This document shows positions 47,851 through 56,116 of a DNA stretch of 64,000 nt, one piece after another; the first letter of the stretch is position 1, and every line of letters begins with the position of its first letter. Location of the stretch: positions 47,019 to 111,018 of the forward strand of contig CAYSOX010000004.1 in the NCBI GenBank assembly GCA_964432825.1. The letters are read 5' to 3'. Origin of the DNA: UMGS1908 sp964432825. Its GTDB lineage: Bacteria; Bacillota; Clostridia; Christensenellales; UBA1242. The notes under the pieces were generated by a model. That model ran no database searches. It was not told the DNA's origin and was given only the letters and a program-made list of their open reading frames with translations. The translations under genes and the position numbers were made by a program.

Positions 47851-48942
47851 ATGAGCAATGAAGAAAAAAACGATGCGGTGGACGGAGAAAATGTTCAGTT
47901 GGTGTATACAACAAAAAAGGAATGGTTAGAGAAAATAACCAAACAGATTGAAGATTTAACAACCATAAACCAGTCTTTGGAGGTTGAACTTGGGCTTATG
48001 AAGACGGTTCGGGAGAACTTGTCGGGCAAAATGTTTTCTGAAGGTTTAACCGAGGATGAACAGAAGAAACTTTTGAGTCAAGAGCAACTTATAAATATTC
48101 GACATAAAGAAATGCTTTCACAAAAGGCAGAGGTTGAGCAAAAATTAAAGTTGCTAACCGAGACATTTAATTCTCAAAATGAAGAGGTAGAGAGTTTAGG
48201 TAAAATGCTATCAGCGTTACAATCGGAGGAAAGTGAAAAGGTTCGCGCGTACCGAAGTACCGAAGAGTATAAAAATGAAGTTTTTGCACGGGCAACCACC
48301 AAAAGGCTTCCTTATGAGAAGAATTTGTTTGAAACTTCACTTGAGGGACTCCTTTCGTTTTGGGATAAGCAAATGGTTGGAAGTGAGGGGTCGTGGTGTG
48401 TTTATCGGTCGGCAGATGTTGAAGAAATTTCCGAAATCGACATTTCAACACTTGGGGCTTTGGTTCATAATGGTTCAATATATAAAGCGATTAAAACTCC
48501 GCTAGATTTAGACAAAAATGCTGAAATTAGTCCAAAAGAACTATTAACAGAAGATTATTATAAAAAGGTTCAAAGAGGTGAGGGTTTCGATTTTGTGCCA
48601 CGCGAAAAATTTTTGGTAAATCTTTCTATGCTTTTTTCGGGGCTTGAAAATGTTGGTGATGTGCAAAAAAGTGAACAAGTTGAGACTATGAAAAAACTGC
48701 TTAACAAATTTCCAAAAGCCGTCCAATTTTTGCCAAATAATTTATTTGACCGAGTAAACTTGGTGAGTTTGATTCAAAACGAATTGATGATTTCGCTTGC
48801 AAAATTAAAAAGTGAAAAAATTAACAAAACGGTCACGGTGGAGGCTCAAGACCGTTATGCAAAAGAGGTTTTTGAGTTGTTTAACGCTAAATTAAGAGAG
48901 GCTAAAGCCGAGAGGTTTAAAAGAAAGTCGTTAACCTATTAA
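47851..48942 (+). CDS. Coiled-coil phage protein, unknown function
   Basis: 363 residues from ATG 47851 with AAGAGGTG upstream; the in-frame GTG at 47842 overlaps that site. Residues about 15-150 are a long coiled coil with heptads (EWLEKITKQIEDL, then AEVEQKLKLLTE). The centre has a mixed, more globular stretch (LLSFWDKQMVGSEGSWCVYR). The C-terminus is basic and helical (AKAERFKRKSLTY). It could be a needle, ejection or internal virion protein, as expected after the tail hub, but no motif settles this. A perfect 7-bp hairpin (TTGTTGC/GCAACAA, 48946-48979) begins 4 nt after the stop. Confidence 0.7.
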   Translation: MSNEEKNDAVDGENVQLVYTTKKEWLEKITKQIEDLTTINQSLEVELGLMKTVRENLSGKMFSEGLTEDEQKKLLSQEQLINIRHKEMLSQKAEVEQKLKLLTETFNSQNEEVESLGKMLSALQSEESEKVRAYRSTEEYKNEVFARATTKRLPYEKNLFETSLEGLLSFWDKQMVGSEGSWCVYRSADVEEISEIDISTLGALVHNGSIYKAIKTPLDLDKNAEISPKELLTEDYYKKVQRGEGFDFVPREKFLVNLSMLFSGLENVGDVQKSEQVETMKKLLNKFPKAVQFLPNNLFDRVNLVSLIQNELMISLAKLKSEKINKTVTVEAQDRYAKEVFELFNAKLREAKAERFKRKSLTY

Positions 48943-49512
48943 AAATTGTTGCGAACATATTATGTTTAATTTGCAACAAGGTAAAGTTTTATAAGCCTTT
49001 AATATTAAGCAAAGTTTTATTATTTAAATAAATAAAAAAAATCAAAAAAAGTCCGAACGAAATGCTCGGGCTTTACTATTGCACAAAATTTTTATAATAA
49101 TTTACTGAATTTAACCTATTTAATAAACTAAATTTACTTTAAACTTATGGTTTATAAACTATTAAATAAGCGGATTTTTAAAAATTGAGGTGAAAAGAAA
49201 GTGGTGCTATAAAACAGTCAAAAAGCGATTTTGAAAAAATACATAGAAAGAAAAGTTCGCTTAATAAAAGTGGTTTCATAAAATTTGGTTTAGAAAGTAA
49301 AACGGATAGTAAAAAGTTTTAAAAACAACTTGGAAAAATTGGTTAAGTTAAATTGGTCTAGCAAATAAATGCTTATTTATAACTCAAATCAATATATTAT
49401 GATACAAAAAGTAATCAAGTTATTTAGACTAAGTTTTTTTGTATTGTTTTTAGGTTTTTATTTTTTATGATTGTAATAAATTAAAGTTTTGTCAAAATGG
49501 GGGATGTGAACA
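48943..49512. other. 570-bp spacer with hairpin and bidirectional terminator
   Basis: It contains the post-gene hairpin at 48946-48979 and the terminator at 49048-49074. The remainder is A/T-rich without a promoter I can defend. Confidence 0.5.
49048..49074. terminator. Bidirectional intrinsic terminator
   Basis: AAAGTCCGA (49048-49056) pairs with TCGGGCTTT (49066-49074). On the plus strand only TTTACTATT follows. On the minus strand a long T-run follows, so it is stronger for leftward transcripts, although no leftward gene is recognised nearby. Confidence 0.7.
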
Positions 49513-50529
49513 ATGAATAAATTTAAATTTTTAGAAGAGCGGGTTGCTGAACTGGAAGAGCGTGGGCAGGTTAAGTCGGAGAATTTTTCGCTTTCAACCG
49601 TGGGGAAAAGCGAGTCAATTCAGAAAACTTTGGTTGTGGGTGATAAAATCAAATTGTACAGTGTAACACCGAAGCGTGCAGGGTCGGTTTTTTTAACATC
49701 ATCGCTTGAAATTCAGTCGCTTGCAGAGGCTAATATTAGTTTGGTTTTTACAATAGGCGATAAAGTTATTGGTGAAGTTTCGAAATCGCTCAGCGCGGGC
49801 AAAAATGAGGTGTTGTTTTTTGGTGGTTGCCGAATTTTGGGCGGAGTGGAATCGGAAGTGGGCGTGTGTGTGCAGAATTTTTCGACGGGTGCCACCATTG
49901 TTTTAAATAGTTCTAGTGTTAATATGGTCGGTATTGATTTGGAATCTGCAAAAAATACGGCGAGAATTTCGGGCGACAAAAATGGAAACAAATTGTTGCT
50001 TGTGCTGTCCGATGCAAAAAATATTTACTACTATTATTCAGAGGATGGAATTCTTCCAATGACCAAATCGGATTTTTCGTTATATGGGGCGGGGTATTTT
50101 GCTGTTGGTGTTTTGGAAACCACTGCAAATGGGGTTGTTCCTCGAATTTTCCGTTTGGCGAAGTCGGGTTCGGCTTTTTTAAGTTTAGGGCTTAACATTT
50201 CAACCGAAGAAATAGTTGCTGAAAATGTTCTGGATATTGCAATTGGAGAGGCCAAAAGCGGAGTTGTTGCATTTTATATTAAAAACAATAATGTGTATTA
50301 TAAAATTTTTGATGGGACCAATACTAGTGTAGAAAAGCAACTAGCGAGCGGTAATAAATTTAAATTTTCAGAAATTGGAACGGCGGGAAGGGATAAAAAT
50401 TTAACGGTGGTTGCAACTTCTTTGGCGGGCGGAAATTATATATATTTTCAAATAGCAAACGAATTTGAATTTGGGAGCCGTGCAGAACATATTGTGTTGA
50501 AAATAAATCCAACCATTTCTGAGAGTTAA
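49513..50529 (+). CDS. Phage tail/fibre-like beta-rich protein
   Basis: 338 residues, ATG 49513 with GGGGGATG upstream. After a short N-terminal coiled coil (LEERVAELEERGQ) it is strongly beta-rich. It has blade-like strands (KLLLVLSDAKNIYYYYSEDG, GYFAVGVLETT, GVVAFYIKNNNVYYKIFDG) typical of propeller or fibre head domains. An N-terminal trimerising coil followed by a beta domain, located after the tail hub, suggests a tail appendage or receptor-contact protein. No enzyme motif was seen. The role is inferred. Confidence 0.6.
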   Translation: MNKFKFLEERVAELEERGQVKSENFSLSTVGKSESIQKTLVVGDKIKLYSVTPKRAGSVFLTSSLEIQSLAEANISLVFTIGDKVIGEVSKSLSAGKNEVLFFGGCRILGGVESEVGVCVQNFSTGATIVLNSSSVNMVGIDLESAKNTARISGDKNGNKLLLVLSDAKNIYYYYSEDGILPMTKSDFSLYGAGYFAVGVLETTANGVVPRIFRLAKSGSAFLSLGLNISTEEIVAENVLDIAIGEAKSGVVAFYIKNNNVYYKIFDGTNTSVEKQLASGNKFKFSEIGTAGRDKNLTVVATSLAGGNYIYFQIANEFEFGSRAEHIVLKINPTISES

Positions 50530-50817
50530 ATTAGTGATTAAATAATTTTATTTTAAATTTTTTTTTGCTATTAAAATACAAAAAGTTGATTTTTAACAAA
50601 TTAACTTTTTTGAGTGAACTTTAAAATTTTTTTAAAAACTCATAAGTTTTGTAAAAAATGATAATTACCAGTCATTTTTTTAAATAATGAAGATATATGT
50701 ATATGTTAAATTTAACAAAACTTAATTTTTTATGGCGGAACAAATATAAGCAATTTAATTAAAAACTCGTTTAAAAGGTTTTTAGATTTTAAAATAAAAA
50801 ATAAAAGGAGGGTGTAA
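50530..50817. other. 290-bp A/T-rich spacer
   Basis: Nothing identifiable beyond the ribosome binding site AAAGGAGGG just before 50818. Confidence 0.4.
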
Positions 50818-53295
50818 ATGAAAATACATAATAAATTGGAAATTACAAAGAATAAAGAAAAATACGAATTTTATAATAGTTTATCAACAAGTGTTTTTGA
50901 TTTTTTGGAAAATTTAGACCCGTACAACAAGTGTTTCGCGTTTGGGGATGGGAAAGTTGCGACAAGCGGAAGCGAAGAAACTCTATCAAATACCATTGCG
51001 GTTATTCCGAGTGTGATTGAATCCTATAATTTTAACCCCAATATGGGACGAATTTTTGTTTCAAAGCAAATAGATTTGCAGACGGTTCAGCACGACGATT
51101 TTTCTTTTTCAGAAGTTGGGATTTGTAAAGATAACGGGCAAAACCCCAAAATTGCAAACCGCTTTTTAATTAAGAATGAGCAAGGTGAAGCAGTCGAAGT
51201 TTTCATAAAAAAAGGTGATGAGGCAATTGTGAAAATCACAACTTACCTAGAACTGGACGAAAGTTCAAAGGTCGGATACTTTGATATTCAATCGCCTTTT
51301 TTTGCAATTATTTTAGGAATAATGCTAGACGAAAATGGAAATCCGGTTGATGAGGAATCTTTGATTGCGGATGCCGAAATGAGTGAGGCTTCTGAACAAA
51401 CGGTGGTGGATGAAACATCCGAAATGGCTACACAGATAGTAGCGGAAGCCGAACCAATGGAAATTGCTCGGACTGAAGAAATTGAAATGAGTGAGACTTC
51501 TGAACCGACAGTGGTGGATGAAACATCCGAAATGGATACACAGATAGTGGCGGAAGCCGAAACAATGGAATTTGCTCGGGCTGAAAAAATTGAAATGAGT
51601 GAGACTTCTGAACAGACACTAGAGACCGAGGCGCCGGAAGTTTCTGCTCTTTTGGGAACGCTAACTATTCCTGAGAGTTCTACACTATCTGAAGTTTCAA
51701 CTGGAGCCACGACAACTGAAAGTTCGTTAGTGTCGAGGTTTAGTGCAAAAAAGGCATACTTTTACAAACCATCGAATGGAAATTTTCCGCTTACACAGAT
51801 TTCGGATAATTCATTGCCTGTTAGCGTAACTATCGAAAAGGAAAGTGGCGGGGTAAATATTTTGCTTGGCTGTTCGGTTTTTGGTGAGACTTTTAGAGGG
51901 GTGGTGATTTATTATAATAATAAACCATGCTTTTTTGTGAATTCGTATGATTTGCAAGATTTTGAAACGGTTGAGTACACCGGAGAACCAACAACGGATG
52001 GTTCTATAATTTTTACCGACGACCATATTTTTGAGGTGGTGGAACGCGTTTCGATTTTAAGTGAAACCAGCGAAATTACCAGTCCGTATAATGCCGAACA
52101 TTATTATGGATTAGACTACGGCGAGACTATTAATAATCCTTTTGGTGAGATGGATTACTCCAATTCAACTAAGCAGTTTTTTAATGCAGAGGGAACACTT
52201 TCAATGTATTTGATTGACGGGCGAGTTGATATGTACTATTTAAATGGTGTGGTTTTTCAGAAAATAGACACAACCGCAGTCCAAGTTCAAAATCTATTGG
52301 AAGCGAGAATTGTGCATGATTTGATGATTGTTCGATATTACAATGCAGAAACCGAAGTTCAAACGGTTAAATTTTATCTATATAAGAATTTAAAAATGTA
52401 TGAATTGACGCAAATTGGGACGTTTGCGAACAACAGTTGGGTGGATTGGGATGCTTGCGATTGGCAAGGGGTCATTCGCCACTCAACTCCTCATATTAAA
52501 GAACTTTATGTAATGATTTATGCTTATGAGGGCGGTGCGACAATTGATAGACTTCAGGTGGATGCGAACAATTTGACGGTTACATTGCTTTCAGATTCTA
52601 GAGGTACAGTTGCTGAAAATTTTGTTCGTGTTGTCGCCGAAAGTGAATATGGAGAAACAAATGCTTGTTTTTGGGGAATAAAGAAAATTTCAGATAGTTC
52701 TTGCTATACATATTGTATAACCGGCAAAGAGAATATGGAAATGAGAAGTTCGGCGAATTCGGTTATAAAATATATTACATTTTTCAGAGCAGAAAATTTG
52801 AAGATTATTCATGCAGGTAGATACACTTTGGCAGTGGATAATTCCAAGGTTTATCAGCCGGCGGTTAGGCTTTACCTTTCGTCGATAAGTGTTCCGCGAA
52901 ACGCGAACTACACTATGGGCGAAAATTGTGTCAAGGCATTTTTGTCTCAAGACGGACGCTATATTGCAAAAGTTTTGGACACTAATGAAATACAATTTTT
53001 CTTTACGGGGTTTGACCGAATGAGTCAAACGGCTTTTAAAAAGACTTTTCCAATCCCTAGTGGAAAAACTATAAAACGCATAGACATTGTGGAAAATGTT
53101 GCACTTATAGTTTTTAACGAAGCGGGTTCTAAAACTATTGAATTGCCATTTTTAGCGGATAAATTATATATTACATATTTTACACCGGGGTTTCAAGCAC
53201 GCGTGAAGTATAAAAAAACAAATTTGCTCGGCGGAGAAAATAAAACCGTTACATTAGATAATGAGATTACTTTAAGTTTTGGTGGAGACCCGTAA
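50818..53295 (+). CDS. Large tail spike/fibre-like protein with an acidic repeat hinge
   Basis: 825 residues, with AGGAGGG before ATG 50818. Residues 1-175 form an N-terminal beta domain with the sequence FAFGDGKVATSGSEETLSNT and FSFSEVGICKDNG, as in baseplate/fibre attachment proteins. Residues about 186-290 are an acidic linker with 36-residue repeats (MSEASEQTVVDETSEM type). The remaining ~530 residues are beta-rich with many aromatic strands, propeller-like. Such layout (anchor, flexible hinge, receptor domain) fits a tail fibre or spike. It lies among tail genes. No hydrolase motif was recognised. Confidence 0.6.
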   Translation: MKIHNKLEITKNKEKYEFYNSLSTSVFDFLENLDPYNKCFAFGDGKVATSGSEETLSNTIAVIPSVIESYNFNPNMGRIFVSKQIDLQTVQHDDFSFSEVGICKDNGQNPKIANRFLIKNEQGEAVEVFIKKGDEAIVKITTYLELDESSKVGYFDIQSPFFAIILGIMLDENGNPVDEESLIADAEMSEASEQTVVDETSEMATQIVAEAEPMEIARTEEIEMSETSEPTVVDETSEMDTQIVAEAETMEFARAEKIEMSETSEQTLETEAPEVSALLGTLTIPESSTLSEVSTGATTTESSLVSRFSAKKAYFYKPSNGNFPLTQISDNSLPVSVTIEKESGGVNILLGCSVFGETFRGVVIYYNNKPCFFVNSYDLQDFETVEYTGEPTTDGSIIFTDDHIFEVVERVSILSETSEITSPYNAEHYYGLDYGETINNPFGEMDYSNSTKQFFNAEGTLSMYLIDGRVDMYYLNGVVFQKIDTTAVQVQNLLEARIVHDLMIVRYYNAETEVQTVKFYLYKNLKMYELTQIGTFANNSWVDWDACDWQGVIRHSTPHIKELYVMIYAYEGGATIDRLQVDANNLTVTLLSDSRGTVAENFVRVVAESEYGETNACFWGIKKISDSSCYTYCITGKENMEMRSSANSVIKYITFFRAENLKIIHAGRYTLAVDNSKVYQPAVRLYLSSISVPRNANYTMGENCVKAFLSQDGRYIAKVLDTNEIQFFFTGFDRMSQTAFKKTFPIPSGKTIKRIDIVENVALIVFNEAGSKTIELPFLADKLYITYFTPGFQARVKYKKTNLLGGENKTVTLDNEITLSFGGDP
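51376..51640 (+). repeat. 108-bp in-frame tandem repeat, about 2.4 units
   Basis: GAAATGAGTGAG landmarks are at 51376, 51484 and 51592. The units encode 36-residue acidic segments in the linker of the fibre-like protein. Confidence 0.9.
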
Positions 53296-53341
53296 TAAGT
53301 TGAAGTTGCACTTTACAATAAACTAAAAAGAGGTGATAAAA

Positions 53342-53599
53342 ATGAATTTTTCAAAAAAACCATTAAAAATTGGTGCTGGGATGCATTTTTCGGGTGTTGA
53401 GTCGGGAAGTGAATTAAAACTAATTTTTACGATGAGTGATAACACAATCAAAATTAAAAATATTAAAAAAAACGATAGAGGATATGCGTCGACAGATGGC
53501 GGAACGGTCGCAGTAGGTGACGAGGGTGTAATCTTGGGTGATAAAATTTTTGCTGTGGATGGTTTTGAAAATATGCAACAAATAAATCTTGCAAAATAA
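53342..53599 (+). CDS. Small phage protein, 85 residues
   Basis: ATG 53342 is chosen because AGAGGTGA lies upstream; an in-frame GTG at 53333 overlaps the site. The protein starts MNFSKKPLKIGAGMHFSG and is predicted beta-rich with a Gly-rich stretch (YASTDGGTVAVGDEGVILGD). It sits 46 bp after the fibre-like gene in the same orientation, so it is probably an accessory tail or chaperone-type protein. No family was recognised. Confidence 0.65.
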   Translation: MNFSKKPLKIGAGMHFSGVESGSELKLIFTMSDNTIKIKNIKKNDRGYASTDGGTVAVGDEGVILGDKIFAVDGFENMQQINLAK

Positions 53600-54309
53600 A
53601 TCAACAATGTAAATTATTGGTTTAAGTTTTTAAAATATTTGTCTATACATATACAAAAGTTTTGCAATTGGTAAAAAACTTTTTTGCATTAAAGATAATA
53701 ATTTGTATATATGCAAAAACCTTGATACCAACAAAAAGTTTTTTGTATTGTAAGTAATTTATATACACATATGCAAAAAAAACTTTTCTACCAGTAAATA
53801 ACTCCATTTTGAGTTTTAAGATTAATTTGTACAAATGTAAAAAGTTTAAATTAAGCTAGATAAATTTTTATGTAAAAATTAGTTTAAAAAATTGGCTAAA
53901 AATAATGATAAAATTCAATTAAAAAAATCAAAAAATATTAATCAAAAAACGGCTAGTTTTTCAATTTTTCAACAAAACAATTTTACCAACTATCAAAAAT
54001 AGCCTCAAAATTGCCCCATTTTAGGTGGTTTAGCCCAAATCGACTAAATATTCAAGGTCAGAAAATTGCCAAAACATAGGGTTGTAGCATTTAAAAATTT
54101 TGCCAAAATAACTTGCTGTGTTTTAAATAATTAATTTATAAATTGCATTAAAAAACTCGTTAAATTTGTGTAAAAAAGTGACTAACTTATTGATTGTGAA
54201 ACTTAAAAAATATATAAAACTTAAACATTTTATAGTTAATAGTAAAGTAAAAATATTAGTGAATTTTTAAAATAATAAAAAATTTTTATTAAAAGGAAGG
54301 TGTATCAAT
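53600..54309. other. 710-bp A/T-rich spacer with repeats and the shared leader motif
   Basis: Three degenerate units with TATACATATGCAAAA-like words and AAAAAACTTTT lie in 53640-53840. CTCAAAATTGCCCC at about 54003 matches the spacer before 38323. No promoter box was found. Confidence 0.5.
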
Positions 54310-55932
54310 ATGAACAATAAATTACAAAATGAAAGAAAAAAAAGAGGTCTTGCTCCGGCTTTTTTAAAATACATAAAAGGAAAGGAAGTTGGTAGAACTT
54401 CGCTTAATGATGTGATTAAACAAATAAATTCGCGATTGGCAGAATATGAAAAGTCGTCCAAAACAAATTTTTCTAAGGGAGCGAATGGCTCAGAAGGTTT
54501 TAAAACTTTCAAGGCAAACACGCAAACTACAACCCCAAATTTGTATACAGACACATCAAACAAAACAAATAGCATAAATGATTACAATGCCAATGCGAAT
54601 TCAATTGACCTTGAAAAAGAAAAGTTTAGGGATGATTTGAAAAAAATACAAAATGAAAATATGCAAAATAGTTTAGAATCTGTGACACAAAACACACAAG
54701 ATAATTTGCTTAAATCTACTATTGATCAAGATATCGAAGATATTCAAGCAAGTGCGAAAAGTGAAAAAGATAAAAGTGATGTTTCCGATTCGAAAATTTA
54801 TAAGCCAACTACTTCAGTGGGTTCCGATGAAAAAATTACTGGGCGAGGGGATTCGGCAAAAATTTCGGCTAAAAACAATGATGGAAATTCAAAACTTGCC
54901 GAACTTGGGGTGCAAAATGTTGATAGAACCAATTTAAAGTCTAATGCCGTAAGTCAAAATTCCACAAAGACTGAGAACGGAGTTAATGACGAAAATGGGC
55001 AAGCAGGTCAAGAAAAAGCCGAAACTTCTAGCGCTGAAACTAACAAAACTGGCGAAAATACTGAAAAATTAGGAATGGATGCACTGCTTGACGAATTAGA
55101 TAAAATTAACAAAGAAGATTTTTCTTCTGACGTGGTAATGCCGGATATAAAACCGACTTTGGGGCTTGAAAAACAAGAAGAAATTGAGATTGATGAAGAT
55201 GCCTTGCGTGAGGCGATTTCAGATGCGCTTACCAAAAAGACTAACGAAAAGAAAGAAGCGAAGCAAAATTTAACAGCCGAACAGATTGAAAATATAATAA
55301 AAAATATGTCCAATATTACAGAAAATGCCGAAGAAAATGCAAGGAGTGTTTCCGAGGCTTATGACCAAACGCGAGAAAACTTTTCAATGGATGCACTAAA
55401 ACGCGGACTTGCAAGGAGTAGTATTGCACTTTTAAAAATTGGTGAAATTGACAACGAAAAAGCAGAAAAACTTACAAAAATCGCTGACGATTTGAAAGAA
55501 AGTTTAAATACTCAAGAGGTCGCTATTCAAAATTTGCAAAATGCTTTGGATAAAAGTTTTAGCGAACTCGATTTGGAACTTGCAGAAGAAATTGAAAGCG
55601 AACTTAAAAAACAAATTGCAGAATTGAAAGAAAAACAAGCAGAAGTGTTGGAGTTTAATAACAATGTAAACAAGTTGGAGGCTGAGTATCAATTGAAATT
55701 GGCGGGCAAATTAAAAGAAGCCGAAGAATACAAAAAAGAGGTGGAAGGAAAGAATAAAACCTCCGCTTTGTATAAGAAAAATTCAAAATTATATCAAGTT
55801 TGCAAGGAATATTTCGGAAAATTGAATCGAGAAACGGCTATAAACCAATTTGTGCAAACCGAAGAATTAAAAGAACTTTTGGGTTCGGCATATTATAATG
55901 TGTTTAATTACATTATGGAAAATTGCAAATAA
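54310..55932 (+). CDS. Lys/Glu/Asn-rich coiled-coil phage protein
   Basis: 540 residues, with AAGGAAGG before ATG 54310. The N-terminal 40 residues are basic (NERKKRGLAPAFLKYIKGKE). The next ~200 are N/S/T-rich and disordered. Residues about 290-490 form long charged coiled coils (EQIENIIKNMSNITENAEEN; DLELAEEIESELKKQIAEL). The end is globular and helical (NQFVQTEELKELLGSAYYNV). Candidates are an internal ejection protein or a structural rod, but no motif supports either. A structured cloverleaf repeat lies 53 bp after the stop, before the holin gene. Confidence 0.65.
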   Translation: MNNKLQNERKKRGLAPAFLKYIKGKEVGRTSLNDVIKQINSRLAEYEKSSKTNFSKGANGSEGFKTFKANTQTTTPNLYTDTSNKTNSINDYNANANSIDLEKEKFRDDLKKIQNENMQNSLESVTQNTQDNLLKSTIDQDIEDIQASAKSEKDKSDVSDSKIYKPTTSVGSDEKITGRGDSAKISAKNNDGNSKLAELGVQNVDRTNLKSNAVSQNSTKTENGVNDENGQAGQEKAETSSAETNKTGENTEKLGMDALLDELDKINKEDFSSDVVMPDIKPTLGLEKQEEIEIDEDALREAISDALTKKTNEKKEAKQNLTAEQIENIIKNMSNITENAEENARSVSEAYDQTRENFSMDALKRGLARSSIALLKIGEIDNEKAEKLTKIADDLKESLNTQEVAIQNLQNALDKSFSELDLELAEEIESELKKQIAELKEKQAEVLEFNNNVNKLEAEYQLKLAGKLKEAEEYKKEVEGKNKTSALYKKNSKLYQVCKEYFGKLNRETAINQFVQTEELKELLGSAYYNVFNYIMENCK

Positions 55933-55985
55933 TGGATTAATTGCTTGATTTTGGTGTAAAAAATTAATTTTGATGATTGCGGTTC

Positions 55986-56063
55986 CCACGGAAGCAATTT
56001 TGAATTTCCATTCAAAATTTTTGCTAAAGCAAACTGAAAAATCGTGATTTTTCGCTTCCGTGG
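55986..56063 (+). repeat. Cloverleaf-forming repeat, copy A
   Basis: Outer arms CCACGGAAGC (55986-55995) and GCTTCCGTGG (56054-56063) pair perfectly. Inside, three hairpins follow with almost no unpaired bases: AATTTTGAAT/ATTCAAAATT (55996-56019, loop TTCC), TTTGC/GCAAA (56020-56033, loop TAAA) and GAAAAAT/ATTTTTC (56036-56053, loop CGTG). The total is 78 nt, a four-way junction. Copy B at 60066-60145 has the same plan. Confidence 0.85.
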
Positions 56064-56116
56064 AGACTAAAAACCGTGCATTATTTAAAACAAAAAATCA
56101 ATAAAAGGAGGGCAAA

